A stretch of DNA of 64,000 bases. It comes from Nocardia suismassiliense. GTDB lineage: Bacteria; Actinomycetota; Actinomycetes; Mycobacteriales; Mycobacteriaceae. Made by a program: the position numbers and the translations under genes. How positions within the stretch are numbered: the first letter of the stretch is position 1; every line of letters begins with the position of its first letter. Positions 1 to 8,679 of the stretch are shown one piece after another. Under the pieces are notes generated by a model, which worked only from the letters and a program-made list of their open reading frames with translations, was not told where the DNA came from and did no database searches. The DNA lies in NCBI RefSeq assembly GCF_900269665.1, contig NZ_LT985361.1, positions 7,849,694 to 7,913,693 of the forward strand. Reading direction: 5' to 3'.

Positions 1-621
1 GACACCCTCTACAACCTCTACGGCTCCACCGAATGCGCGGTCATGACGGTCGCCACCCCCGAGGACCTGCGCAAGGCGCCGACCACCGCGGGCAAGGCAC
101 CGGTCGGGATCCGGATCGTGCTGCTCGACGAGAACCGCAAGCCGATCACCGAGCCGAATGTCACCGGCACCATTTTCGTCGACAACGGTTTCGCGTTCAC
201 CGGATACACCGACGGCCGCACCAAAGAGGTGGTGGACGGCATGATGTCCAGCGGCGACGTCGGGCACTTCGACGCCGACGGACTGCTGTTCATCGACGGC
301 CGCGACGACGACATGATCGTCTCCGGCGGCGAGAACGTCTTCCCGCTCGAGGTGGAGAACCTGATCGCCGGGCGCGAGGACATCTTCGAGGCCGCCGTGG
401 TCGGGGTGGACGATCGCGAATTCGGCAAGCGTTTGCGGGCGTTCGTCGTGCCCGGCCCGGACTCCAAGCGCGATCCGCAGGAGATCAAGGACTTCGTCAA
501 GGCGAACCTGGCCCGCTACAAGGTGCCGCGCGAAGTGATCTTCCTCGACGAGCTGCCCCGCAATGCCACCGGCAAGCTGCTGCGCAAGCCGCTGGTCGAG
601 ATGGACATCGAAGCGAGCTGA
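1..621 (+). CDS. Acyl-CoA synthetase (AMP-binding), C-terminal part
   Basis: The frame is open from base 1, so the gene begins upstream of the window. The visible 206 residues are the end of an ANL-superfamily ligase that activates a carboxylic acid with ATP and transfers it to CoA. Seen: the A5 motif YGSTE near residue 7, the hinge region VSGGENVFPLEVE, and the C-terminal NATGKLLRKP whose lysine is the adenylation-step catalytic lysine of the family. The substrate cannot be read from this part. A strong hairpin follows the stop codon. FadD2/FadD12-type fatty acyl-CoA ligases are the closest families I recall, but this is a guess. Confidence 0.9.
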   Translation, partial: DTLYNLYGSTECAVMTVATPEDLRKAPTTAGKAPVGIRIVLLDENRKPITEPNVTGTIFVDNGFAFTGYTDGRTKEVVDGMMSSGDVGHFDADGLLFIDGRDDDMIVSGGENVFPLEVENLIAGREDIFEAAVVGVDDREFGKRLRAFVVPGPDSKRDPQEIKDFVKANLARYKVPREVIFLDELPRNATGKLLRKPLVEMDIEAS

Positions 622-667
622 ACCCCCGGAGTCCCGCACTCCCGGCCCGCACACCGTTAATTGAGCT

Positions 668-701
668 CCCCACACGAATTCACAATCGGATTCGTGTGGG
701 G
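668..701 (+). terminator. Perfect 12-bp hairpin after the acyl-CoA ligase gene
   Basis: CCCCACACGAAT (668-679) is exactly reverse-complementary to 690-701, with a 10-base loop. A second pair of arms (CCCGCACT 634-641 and AGTGCGGG 706-713) encloses it. There is no U tract, so it is a structure-only terminator candidate or a cruciform. It lies 47 bases after the stop codon. Confidence 0.55.
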
Positions 702-816
702 ACGACAGTGCGGGTGCAGCAGTGACCGCACGTGATCGGCATTTTCGGTTTCGCGCTGTTTATCGGGCGTTTGTCGGTGGGGAAGATGCGCGCAATTGGT
801 CGGCTACTATCAGCGC

Positions 817-1377
817 GTGAGTATCGAGTTCGGCCGGTCGACCGCGGGGCACCGCGGCGCCGTCGCGTGGGTACGCGGTGGTTCGGCCGGAGCGATCTCG
901 GCGACCATTTCCGTTGCGGCCCATGGCTGGGCGTCCGGGGGCATGTCGCCGGCCAGCACGACGCTCGTCCTGCTGGCCGCGGCCGCCGCGGTGATCGGCG
1001 CGCTGGTGGCCGCGCTCGCGCCGCTGCGTGACACCGCCGTCGGCCTGATCACCGCGCTCGTGGCCGGGCAGCTGCTCGGCCACTTCACCATGGGGTTCAA
1101 TTCCGGCCATTTGCACCACGGCGATGCCCAGCTGACGCCGGCGATGCTCACCGCGCACGTGCTCGCGGCCATTGCCGCCGCACTGGTGATCCGCGGCGCG
1201 GAAACCGCCTATCGAACCGGCACCGCCGTGCTTTTCCACGTGCTGCGGTCGCCGCGCTCCGCACCCGTGCTCGCGGACCCCGCGCCGCTGCGCACCACAC
1301 ACCGCGACCGCGTCATCCTGCGCGTGCTCGCCGCCGCGTCGCTGCGGACCCGCGGTCCGCCACTCATGGTCAGCTGA
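817..1377 (+). CDS. Conserved integral membrane protein with a His-rich loop
   Basis: A 186-residue protein with about four hydrophobic segments and a polar, basic C-terminus. A histidine-rich stretch, SGHLHHGDAQ, lies in the middle between two hydrophobic segments and could bind metal (inference). I do not recognise a named family. I prefer the GTG at 817 over the TTG at 796 because the N-terminus then reads MSIEFGRS and the extra residues look like leader sequence. The gene precedes a PepSY membrane protein that also has a His-rich loop, so a shared role in metal or haem handling is possible. 257 bases without a gene separate the two; I see no promoter there. Confidence 0.6.
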   Translation: MSIEFGRSTAGHRGAVAWVRGGSAGAISATISVAAHGWASGGMSPASTTLVLLAAAAAVIGALVAALAPLRDTAVGLITALVAGQLLGHFTMGFNSGHLHHGDAQLTPAMLTAHVLAAIAAALVIRGAETAYRTGTAVLFHVLRSPRSAPVLADPAPLRTTHRDRVILRVLAAASLRTRGPPLMVS

Positions 1378-1634
1378 CCTCGACTCAGCACTTTTCACAC
1401 GAAGACATCGCTCGTCGCCGTCTCGTGTCGTCCTGTCGACACCGCTGCGGCACCGGTCTTTCCACCGTGCCGTCATCGCGAAGCACTGCCGCGCAACGGA
1501 TATCGGTCCAGCGCGCGATAAACATTGCTCGCGCCGCCGACGCATGCCGTCTTCGACCATCGCAGGAGTCCCGACCGAACATCGGGAACTACGCCCGCAC
1601 ACCGGGTTTCCCGAGCTGCAGAAACGAAAAGACC

Positions 1635-3101
1635 GTGAGCACAACAGAAACCATTAGACCCGACGCCGAATTACCACCGCCGCCTCCCGAATCCACGCCC
1701 GCGCGCAAACCGGCAACGCGAAACGGGCTGTACGCATTGGCCATGCGACTGCATTTCTACGCGGGCATATTCGTCGCCCCGTTCATTCTCATCGCCGCCG
1801 TCACCGGCGCCCTCTACGCGATCTCTCCGACCCTCGAGTCGATCGTGTCGCGCGACCTGCTGGCGGTCGAGGCGAGCGGCACACCGAAACCGCTGTCCGA
1901 GCAGATCAGCGCCGCCGTCGCGACCCAGCCGCAGCTCGCCCTGGCCGCGGTCGCACCCGCGCCGGGCGCCGAGGACACCACCCGGGTCTTGTTCGACGAC
2001 CCCTCGCTCGGCGAATCCGAGCGCCGCGCGGTGTTCGTCAACCCGTACACGGCCCAGCCGGTCGGTAACTCCGTCGTCTACGGCAGCTCCGGCGCACTGC
2101 CCTTGCGCACCTGGATCGACCGGTTGCACCGGGATCTGCACCTGGGCGAGCCGGGCCGCCTCTACAGCGAGCTGGCCGCGTCCTGGTTGTGGGTGATCGC
2201 ACTGGCCGGCCTGATCGTGTGGATCCGCCGGGTGCGCACACGGCGGAACCGGAACTCCGCGGGCTGGCTGTTCGCGCCGGATCGTTCGCAGAACGGCCGC
2301 GGCCGGACGGTGAATTGGCATGGCTCCGTAGGCATGTGGGTGCTGCCGATCATCCTGCTGCTGTCCGCGACCGGCATGACCTGGTCGACCTACGCGGGCG
2401 CCAACATCACCGAACTGCGTCAACAGCTGAGCTGGACCACCCCCGCGGTCACCATGGCATTGCCGGGAAGCGTTGCGCCCAGCCATGATTCGGGCGGCGA
2501 TCATCACGATGGCCACCAGATGTCACCGATGCCGAGCAACCCGAGCGACCGGATCGCCGAGGTCGACCGGGTCGAGGCGACCGCACGCGCCAACGGTGTG
2601 AATCAGGCCGTCGAGATCACCATTCCCGCGCAGCCGGGTCAAGCGTTCGCGGTGAAGGAACGGCGGATGCCCGGCACGTACACGGTCGACGCGGTGGCGG
2701 TCGACGGCGCCACCGGTGCGGTCACCGATCGGCTCGCGTACGCCGACTGGCCGCTGATGGCCAAGCTCACCAACTGGGGCATCCAGTTCCACATGGGCTT
2801 GCTGTTCGGGCTGCTCAACCAGCTACTGCTGCTCGCCGTCATGATCGGGTTGATCACCGTGCTGGTGCGCGGCTATTTCATGTGGTGGCGCAGGCGTCCG
2901 ACTCGTAGGACTGGGCGACCCGCGCTGGGCCGGGCACCGCGACGGGGTGCCTTGCGCCGGAGCTCACCGTGGATTGCGGTACCGGTAGTGGCGCTGGCGC
3001 TGGTGGTCGGCTGGTTCGCCCCACTGGTCGGGCTGAGCTTGCTCGCCTTCCTCGTGGTCGACGTGCTGGTGGGAGTCACGGCAAGAAGGCGCGCCGCGTA
3101 A
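1635..3101 (+). CDS. PepSY-associated membrane protein
   Basis: A 488-residue PepSY-TM family protein: an N-terminal proline-rich tail, first membrane helix around residues 38-60 (FYAGIFVAPFILIAAVTGAL), an extracytoplasmic PepSY-like region, a helix near 180-200, the conserved HGSVGMWVLPIILLLSATGM segment, then two or three C-terminal helices. Members are often linked to iron, haem or copper uptake or reduction. A metal-binding-looking loop HDSGGDHHDGHQM lies between helices. The start at GTG 1635 gives MSTTETIRPD; the longer frame from 1425 begins with 70 residues that do not look like a protein of this family. The stop codon lies inside the first of a series of hairpins. Confidence 0.85.
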   Translation: MSTTETIRPDAELPPPPPESTPARKPATRNGLYALAMRLHFYAGIFVAPFILIAAVTGALYAISPTLESIVSRDLLAVEASGTPKPLSEQISAAVATQPQLALAAVAPAPGAEDTTRVLFDDPSLGESERRAVFVNPYTAQPVGNSVVYGSSGALPLRTWIDRLHRDLHLGEPGRLYSELAASWLWVIALAGLIVWIRRVRTRRNRNSAGWLFAPDRSQNGRGRTVNWHGSVGMWVLPIILLLSATGMTWSTYAGANITELRQQLSWTTPAVTMALPGSVAPSHDSGGDHHDGHQMSPMPSNPSDRIAEVDRVEATARANGVNQAVEITIPAQPGQAFAVKERRMPGTYTVDAVAVDGATGAVTDRLAYADWPLMAKLTNWGIQFHMGLLFGLLNQLLLLAVMIGLITVLVRGYFMWWRRRPTRRTGRPALGRAPRRGALRRSSPWIAVPVVALALVVGWFAPLVGLSLLAFLVVDVLVGVTARRRAA

Positions 3102-3271
3102 CCCGAAAAGGGTGCGCGGCGGTTGACCGCAAAGGTGCACGCCGCGTAACCCCCGCACTGGGTTCCTCCCCGGATGAGACGGTCCGGCTGGTCTAACAGC
3201 CAGGCCGTCTCGACCGGAGAGGAACCCCGTGCACCCCGAGTGTGCTTGCGCTGTCGCGGAACTCGGGGTGC
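3092..3271 (+). repeat. Three tandem hairpins with a repeated arm
   Basis: Hairpin 1 is 3092-3121 and overlaps the PepSY stop codon. Its left arm CGCCGCGTAACCC recurs exactly at 3140-3152, so the two copies could compete for one right arm. Hairpin 2 is 3160-3227, a nearly continuous stem of about 30 pairs starting GGGTTCCTC and ending GAGGAACCC. Hairpin 3 is 3231-3271 with perfect 11-base arms (GCACCCCGAGT). No U tract follows any of them. The array may be a strong terminator region between convergent genes, a processed 3' RNA, or a small mobile or repeat element. Confidence 0.6.
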
Positions 3272-3352
3272 GGGTTCGGCGAGCGGAGTGTCAAGTGTCG
3301 GCGCATGGCATCTACCTCCGTTTCATTGTTTCGATTGATCAACTAGTGGTGA

Positions 3353-3844
3353 CTAGCTGTAGAGCCTGGCGACGAACGCCCGCATATTGGCCAGCATCCG
3401 CTCGACCTTCTGCTCGGGGTTCAGGTTCTCCCGATACCGGTTGCCCAGCGCCGGGGTCTTCTTGCCGCGCGCGTACAGCGAGCAGGCCAGATCGGTGCAC
3501 ATATAGGTGCCGATCGTGTTGCCCTTGCGTCCGGACGGACCCGCTTTGGCCGCCGTCAGCAAGGAAACGGCGCTGCCGGTGTGCGTGGTCAGGCAGATCG
3601 AGCACATCTGGGCCCGACCCGACCCGCCGGTCTCGTAGCGCAGCGCGACGCCGACCAGTTCGTCGTCGTCCTGCGGGATGACCAGATAGCACCGGCCCGG
3701 CAGCGACGGGTCGCTCCAGCCGAGGAAATCGAGGTCGTCCCAGGGGCGTTCGTCGAGTTCTCTGGGCATCGGCAGCCGTTTGGCCTCGGTTTTGGAACAG
3801 TTGATGAACGACGACCTGATGTCGCGCTCAGTCACGGGTTTCAT
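3353..3844 (-). CDS. FBP-family (FusB-like) treble-clef zinc protein
   Basis: A 163-residue protein of the FBP C-terminal domain family, which includes the staphylococcal EF-G-binding fusidic acid resistance proteins FusB and FusC. Seen: a helical N-terminal half, then a four-cysteine zinc-finger arrangement, CSIC near residue 82 and CTDLAC near residue 117, and a basic C-terminal tail (YARGKKTPALGNRYREN). In actinobacteria such proteins are common and their role is mostly untested; binding to EF-G or the ribosome is an inference from the family. It is convergent with the PepSY gene and divergent from the SRPBCC gene across a 288-base gap in which I see no clear promoter. Confidence 0.8.
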   Translation of the reverse strand: MKPVTERDIRSSFINCSKTEAKRLPMPRELDERPWDDLDFLGWSDPSLPGRCYLVIPQDDDELVGVALRYETGGSGRAQMCSICLTTHTGSAVSLLTAAKAGPSGRKGNTIGTYMCTDLACSLYARGKKTPALGNRYRENLNPEQKVERMLANMRAFVARLYS

Positions 3845-4132
3845 GGCGTTTCACTCCATTCCTTCTGATCGGTAACAAACCGCAGTGACGTTACGGGGCG
3901 CGACGGTCGCCGATCAAACGCATTTCACTCGCCGATACCGGCTGGTCAGCTGCCTGTGCAGAGAATCACCGGACCGGTCGGTCGCTGTTGAGCGGGCCAG
4001 ATGGCCGTGTCGGTCTGTTTGTCCCCCATCGCGCCGGGTATGCGCGGGATGTCCTGAGTCGCCACGTCACGAGCGACCGAGTGAGTGCCCGCCCCGGCGA
4101 GGCTGCGGGGTCGGGCGACGAAAGGGGTTTAT

Positions 4133-4594
4133 GTGAGTACGTTGGCCGCCACAGTGGACGTCGAAGTCCCGGTACGCACCGCGTACAACCAGTGGACGCA
4201 ATTCGAGACGTTCCCCCAATTCATGGAGGGCGTCGAAGAGGTGCGCCAACTCGATGACAAGCACACGCACTGGCGGATCCATGTCGGTCCGGCCACGCGT
4301 GAATTCGACGCCACCATTACCGAACAGCATCCCGATGAACGGGTCGCCTGGAAATCCGACAGCGGCCCCGAGCATGCGGGTGTCATCACGTTCCATCGCC
4401 TGAGCGATACCACCACCCGGGTCACTGCCCAGATGGAGGTCGATCCGGAGGGCTTCGTGGAACACGCCGCCGACAAGCTCGGCGTGCTGAAGCACCGCGT
4501 CAACGGAGATATGCAGCGCTTCAAGGAGTTCATCGAAAAACAAGGTCACGAGACCGGCGCCTGGCGCGGCGATATCCCGCGTCCGGACGCCTGA
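4133..4594 (+). CDS. SRPBCC-family (cyclase/dehydrase-like) protein
   Basis: A 153-residue START/Bet v1-fold protein of the type annotated as cyclase/dehydrase or SRPBCC. The N-terminus VDVEVPVRTAYNQWTQFETF matches the usual first strand and helices, and the middle holds the usual repeated strands. Substrates of these small stand-alone proteins are unknown; they bind hydrophobic ligands. The start is GTG 4133, preceded by GAAAGGGG at good spacing. A small four-helix membrane protein gene follows after 17 bases, so the two are probably co-transcribed. Confidence 0.8.
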   Translation: MSTLAATVDVEVPVRTAYNQWTQFETFPQFMEGVEEVRQLDDKHTHWRIHVGPATREFDATITEQHPDERVAWKSDSGPEHAGVITFHRLSDTTTRVTAQMEVDPEGFVEHAADKLGVLKHRVNGDMQRFKEFIEKQGHETGAWRGDIPRPDA

Positions 4595-4611
4595 CCGAAA
4601 GGCAGCCAGTC

Positions 4612-5091
4612 ATGGCAACATTCCAGCCGAACGCGGCAACCACCGAATGGACGCCGACCAGAATCGCCGCCCTCGCCGTAGGCGCCGTCTTCTTGATAGT
4701 CGGTGTGCTCGGCTTCATCCCGGGCGTCACCACCGACTACGACACGATGACCTTCGCCGGGCACCACTCCGACGCCGAACTGCTAGGCGTATTCGAAGTT
4801 TCGGTGCTGCACAACATCGTGCACCTGCTGTTCGGCGTAGCCGGCCTGCTCGCCGCACGCACCTTCCAGGGCGCCCGCTGGTTCCTGCTCGGCGGCGGCG
4901 CCATCTATCTGGTGCTGTGGTTGTACGGCCTGATCATCGATAAGGGCAGCGCCGCCAACTTCGTCCCGGTCAACGATGCCGACAATTGGCTGCACTTCGG
5001 CCTCGGCCTCGGCATGGTCGTCCTCGGCGCCCTGCTGCCACGGCTCGGCGCGCCGGGTCACGCGGGTCAGGGCAGCCAGGCCTTCCGATAA
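4612..5091 (+). CDS. DUF4383 membrane protein
   Basis: A 159-residue membrane protein with four predicted helices: IAALAVGAVFLIVGVLGFIP near residue 18, then segments near 65, 88 and 122. The conserved loop around HNIVHLLFGVAGLLAAR is typical of the DUF4383 family, widespread in actinobacteria and often next to stress genes. The function is unknown. An AAAGGCAG Shine-Dalgarno-like stretch precedes the ATG. The gene follows the SRPBCC gene closely and ends before an intrinsic terminator. Confidence 0.8.
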   Translation: MATFQPNAATTEWTPTRIAALAVGAVFLIVGVLGFIPGVTTDYDTMTFAGHHSDAELLGVFEVSVLHNIVHLLFGVAGLLAARTFQGARWFLLGGGAIYLVLWLYGLIIDKGSAANFVPVNDADNWLHFGLGLGMVVLGALLPRLGAPGHAGQGSQAFR

Positions 5092-5125
5092 CCCTTGCGA
5101 CACAACTGAATACGCTCTGCGCGAG

Positions 5126-5153
5126 CCCCGCCCGGGTAGTCCGGGCGGGGTTT
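5126..5153 (+). terminator. Rho-independent terminator
   Basis: CCCCGCCCGG (5126-5135) pairs with CCGGGCGGGG (5141-5150) across a 5-base loop, followed by TTT. It sits 34 bases after the DUF4383 stop codon and just before the convergent small membrane protein gene, so it may serve both strands. Confidence 0.85.
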
Positions 5154-5161
5154 CGCAGGTG

Positions 5162-5416
5162 TCAGGGCATTTCCGACGGTTCGTCCGGTAACTCGGCGGC
5201 GGGCGCCTTCTCCGGCACCGCGATCGGGCGCAGGACGACCCAGGCGATGAAGAGCAGGGACACCACGCCCATGCCGATCCCCGCCCAGAGATTCACATTG
5301 ATGCCACCGGTTTTGGCTTCGTCGGCGGCGGTATGGCTGACCAGGCCGGTGATGATCAGAATGATGCCGTAGCTGCCGAGTAGGGCGCCGACGATGGTGC
5401 GGATGTCGAAAAGCAT
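5162..5416 (-). CDS. Small two-helix membrane protein, symporter partner
   Basis: An 84-residue protein with two hydrophobic segments, one near residues 7-27 (IVGALLGSYGIILIITGLV) and one near 44-64, and an acidic, proline-rich C-terminus. It lies 9 bases downstream of the sodium:solute symporter gene in the same direction, which fits small accessory proteins that often accompany SSS transporters. No enzymatic motif is visible. An assembly or regulatory role is inference. Confidence 0.7.
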   Translation of the reverse strand: MLFDIRTIVGALLGSYGIILIITGLVSHTAADEAKTGGINVNLWAGIGMGVVSLLFIAWVVLRPIAVPEKAPAAELPDEPSEMP

Positions 5417-5425
5417 GGCGGCTCC

Positions 5426-7189
5426 TTATCCGACAATGATGTTGAGAGCGATGACGAGCACCAGGGCGATGCCCGCGAGCAGCACCGGGCGCTGATACCA
5501 GGGCAGCGAGGCCTGCTCCGGATCGGTGCGCACTTCCTTCGGCGTCTCCGAGTAGACCAGACCGACGAGCTCGGCGACCGGCTTGGGCTGGGTCACCTGG
5601 GTGACCAGCACGCTGACCACGATGTCGACCGCGAACGCCACACCGGCGGCCACGAAACTCGACCCCTGGCCGGACAGGTGGAACACCTCCATCTGGTGCA
5701 GGATGAAAATCACCACGGCGGAACCGGTTCCGCAGACCAGACCCATCCAGCCCGCGGTCGGGGTCATCCGTTTCCAGAACATGCCGAGGATGAACGTCGC
5801 GAACAACGGTGCGTTGAAGAAGCTGAACAGCGTCTGCAGGTAGTCCATCATGTTGCTGAAGCTGGACGCGATGAACGCGGTGAAAATCGCCGTCACCGTC
5901 GCGCCGACGGTAGCCCATCGGCCGATCGACAGGTAGTACCCGTCCGGGCGGTCCTTGCGCACGTACTGCTGCCACAGGTCGTAGCTGAACACGGTGTTGA
6001 ACGCCGAGATATTGGCCGCCATGCCGGCCATGAACGCCGCGAGCAGACCCGCGATGCCCACCCCGAGCAGGCCGTTGGGCAGCACGTCCTTCATCAGATA
6101 CAGCAACGCCTGGTTGTAGGTGGTGTCACCGCTGAAGTCCGGATTCGCCGTCTTCGCCGCCTTGTACTCACTCATCTGCGGCACCAGCACCGCGCTGATC
6201 ATGCCGGGGATCACCACGATCAGCGGGATGAACATCTTCGGGTAGGCGCCGATGATCGGGGTGCGCCGGGCCGCCGAGATGGAGTGCGTCGCCAACGCGC
6301 GCTGCACCTCGACGAAGTTGGTGGTCCAGTACCCGAACGAGAGCACGAACCCGAGCCCGAACACGATGCCGAGCACCGAGAGCATGTTGTTGCCGAACCC
6401 GCTGAGCTCGTTGCCTGGCCACGAATCCAGTTGCGTCGCACCGCCCGGCGATGCGGACACCTTCTCCCGCAACCCGTCCCAGCCGCCGACCTTGTGCAGG
6501 CCGACCAGCGTGAGCGGCAGCAGCGCGGCCACGATCACGAAGAACTGCAGTACCTCGTTGTAGATCGCGGCCGACAGCCCGCCGAGGGTGATGTAGGACA
6601 GCACGATCACCGCCGCGATCACCACCGACAGCCACAGCGGCCAGCCGAGCAGCACATTCAGGATGGTGCCGAGCAGATACAGGTTGACGCCCGCGATCAG
6701 CACTTGGGCGATCGCGAAGCTGAGCGCGTTCACCAGGTGCGCGCCGGTACCGAAGCGCCTGCGCATGAACTCCGGCACGCTGCGCACCTTGGAGCCGTAG
6801 TAGAACGGCATCATCACCACGCCGAGGAACAGCATGGCGGGGATCGCGCCGATCCAGAAGTAGTGGAAGGTGGGGAAACCGAATTGGGCGCCGTTGGCCG
6901 ACATGCCCATGATCTCGACGGCACCGAGGTTCGCGGAGATGAACGCGAGGCCGGTCACCCAGGCGGGCAGCGAACGCCCGGACAGGAAGAAGTCGATGCT
7001 GGACGAGACCCGCTGTCTGGCGAGTAAGCCGATGCCGAGTACGAACACGAAATATAAGGCGACCAGCGCGAAGTCGACCGGAGCCGCGTCCAGGCGCAAC
7101 TCCGAAGCGTCTAAATAGGTCGATGCCATCGACTGCGGCTCGGCGGCGAGCAGCGCGGACGGCAGAACGGGTGAATCGACAAGCGGCAC
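5426..7189 (-). CDS. Sodium:solute symporter (SSS family, SGLT-like)
   Basis: A 587-residue inner membrane symporter with about 14 helices. The first hydrophobic helix follows VDFALVALYFVFVLGIGLLA, and conserved stretches include SIDFFLSGRSLPAWVTGLAF and SFGYWTTNFVEVQRALA. The family co-transports sugars, vitamins or amino acids with Na+. The galactokinase gene upstream in the same direction suggests galactose or a related sugar (inference). The start is GTG 7189 because AGGAGG at 7196-7201 is spaced six bases from it; the longer frame to 7315 would run through the operator-like palindrome. Two inverted repeats lie between it and galK. Confidence 0.88.
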   Translation of the reverse strand: MPLVDSPVLPSALLAAEPQSMASTYLDASELRLDAAPVDFALVALYFVFVLGIGLLARQRVSSSIDFFLSGRSLPAWVTGLAFISANLGAVEIMGMSANGAQFGFPTFHYFWIGAIPAMLFLGVVMMPFYYGSKVRSVPEFMRRRFGTGAHLVNALSFAIAQVLIAGVNLYLLGTILNVLLGWPLWLSVVIAAVIVLSYITLGGLSAAIYNEVLQFFVIVAALLPLTLVGLHKVGGWDGLREKVSASPGGATQLDSWPGNELSGFGNNMLSVLGIVFGLGFVLSFGYWTTNFVEVQRALATHSISAARRTPIIGAYPKMFIPLIVVIPGMISAVLVPQMSEYKAAKTANPDFSGDTTYNQALLYLMKDVLPNGLLGVGIAGLLAAFMAGMAANISAFNTVFSYDLWQQYVRKDRPDGYYLSIGRWATVGATVTAIFTAFIASSFSNMMDYLQTLFSFFNAPLFATFILGMFWKRMTPTAGWMGLVCGTGSAVVIFILHQMEVFHLSGQGSSFVAAGVAFAVDIVVSVLVTQVTQPKPVAELVGLVYSETPKEVRTDPEQASLPWYQRPVLLAGIALVLVIALNIIVG

Positions 7190-7300
7190 AGCGTCCCTCC
7201 TGGCGGTGAAACCGGGCGTCGAGCGAGATCCTTCGTGGTACGAGATCGTGCGTCTACGGGTACTGCGTGGCGCGCGCGACTCCCTCGTCGCCGGCCGAAT

Positions 7301-7316
7301 GGTGTCGGCCGACACC
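7301..7316. promoter_or_regulatory. 16-bp perfect palindrome upstream of the symporter
   Basis: GGTGTCGGCCGACACC is its own reverse complement. It lies about 110 bases upstream of the symporter start, in the gap after galK. Size and symmetry suit a dimeric repressor operator; no regulator gene for it is in view. Confidence 0.5.
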
Positions 7317-7326
7317 TACTCTGCGT

Positions 7327-7354
7327 GATTGTGCCTCACTCGGGGGGCACAATC
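7327..7354. promoter_or_regulatory. Inverted repeat GATTGTGCC-N10-GGCACAATC
   Basis: Perfect 9-base arms at 7327-7335 and 7346-7354, 24 bases after the galactokinase stop codon in transcription direction. It could be a weak terminator for galK or a second operator for the symporter promoter. Confidence 0.45.
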
Positions 7355-7378
7355 GTGCACAAAAAGCTGGGCGGTCGC

Positions 7379-8512
7379 TCAGTCGGCGCGGTGCGCCCCG
7401 GTGGAAGGGCCAACGACGAAGGTGCGTGGCTCGGCAAAGCCCGCGCGGGCGAACCGATTCCGCACGGCCGCCACCACGGCCTCGGTGCGTTCGCGATCGA
7501 CCAGCGCGAGGGCACTGCCGCCGAATCCGCCACCGACCATCCGCGCGCCGTGCGCCCCCGCCGCGAGCGCCGCGGCGACGGCGGCGTCCAGCTCGGGCGT
7601 CGACACCTCGAAATCGTCGCGCAGTGAGGCGTGCCCCTCGGTGAGAACCGGCCCGATGGCACGCGGATCGGCACCGCTCCGCAATTTTTCCGCAACTGTC
7701 AACACTCGGGCGTTCTCGGTCACCACGTGTCGCGCCCTGCGGCGCAACACCACATCGGTGATCCGGGTGAGCGCGGCCACCGAATCGACGTCGCGCAGGG
7801 CGGGCACCCCGAGTTGCGCGGCGGCAGCTTCACATTGGGCGCGTCGTTCGCCGTAGCCACCGTCGACCAGCTCGTGCGGCTGGCCGGTGTCGATCACTAA
7901 CAGCTCCAGTCCGTATCGCGCCAGATCGAACGGAATCTGTTCGTGCGCACCAGTATTCGCGTCCGCATCGGCGGCCTCGGCGGCGAAGCGCCGCACGTCG
8001 AGGAACAGCGCGTGCCCCGCCGTGCAGAGGATCGAGGCGGACTGGTCCAGCAAACCGGTCGGCGCGCCGACATAGCCGTTCTCCGCGGCGCGGGCGAGGT
8101 CGATCAGCTCGCGATCGGTGACGGCGGGCGCGAACAGATCCCGCAGCGCGATGGCCACCGCACAGGACAGCGCCGCGGACGAGGACAGTCCGGCGCCGAT
8201 CGGCACGGCGCCGTCCAGCTCGAACTCGACCCCGCTGATCTCATGACCACGCCGCACGAATTCGGCGACGACGCCCAGCGGGTACCGCGACCAGCCGGGC
8301 ACCCCGTCCCGGCGTTTCGCGAGCTCGGCCACCTCGACCAGCACGATCTCGTCCGGCCGCTGCCGGGAGACGACCCGCACCTGCCCGTCCGCGCGCGCCT
8401 GGGCCGCGCACTGCACTACCAGCGGCAGTGCGATGGGCAGCACGAACCCGTCGTTGTAATCGGTGTGCTCACCGATGATGTTGACCCGCCCCGGTGCCAC
8501 CCACGTCTGCAC
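7379..8512 (-). CDS. galK: Galactokinase
   Basis: A 377-residue GHMP kinase that phosphorylates galactose at C1, the first committed step of the Leloir pathway. The galactokinase signature GRVNIIGEHTDYNDGFVLPI is at residues 8-27, the ATP-binding loop PIGAGLSSSAALS near 115, and the C-terminal GHMP motif GARMVGGGFGGSALAL near 335. The start is GTG 8512 after GAGGGGC. galT and galE are not in the window. The symporter gene downstream suggests the pair imports and activates galactose. Confidence 0.93.
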   Translation of the reverse strand: MQTWVAPGRVNIIGEHTDYNDGFVLPIALPLVVQCAAQARADGQVRVVSRQRPDEIVLVEVAELAKRRDGVPGWSRYPLGVVAEFVRRGHEISGVEFELDGAVPIGAGLSSSAALSCAVAIALRDLFAPAVTDRELIDLARAAENGYVGAPTGLLDQSASILCTAGHALFLDVRRFAAEAADADANTGAHEQIPFDLARYGLELLVIDTGQPHELVDGGYGERRAQCEAAAAQLGVPALRDVDSVAALTRITDVVLRRRARHVVTENARVLTVAEKLRSGADPRAIGPVLTEGHASLRDDFEVSTPELDAAVAAALAAGAHGARMVGGGFGGSALALVDRERTEAVVAAVRNRFARAGFAEPRTFVVGPSTGAHRAD

Positions 8513-8679
8513 TTGCCCCTCGCTGTCTGTCGAGTCCGGTTGCCCTGGCCCACGTTACGAGACACGCCGCACGAGCACTGCTTTCGGCCGGCGCAGGTGC
8601 GCGATGTTGTTTCGTGCCGCACAGTCGATTTTGATGTAATACCGGCCTGCAAAATGGGCCGCGCGTTTTCGGAGGCACT

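Noticed and set aside
1584..1610. GGGAAC near the PepSY gene as a fourth SigC-type promoter
   Set aside because: At 17 bases downstream the sequence is TTTC, not CGAC, so only the -35-like part is present.
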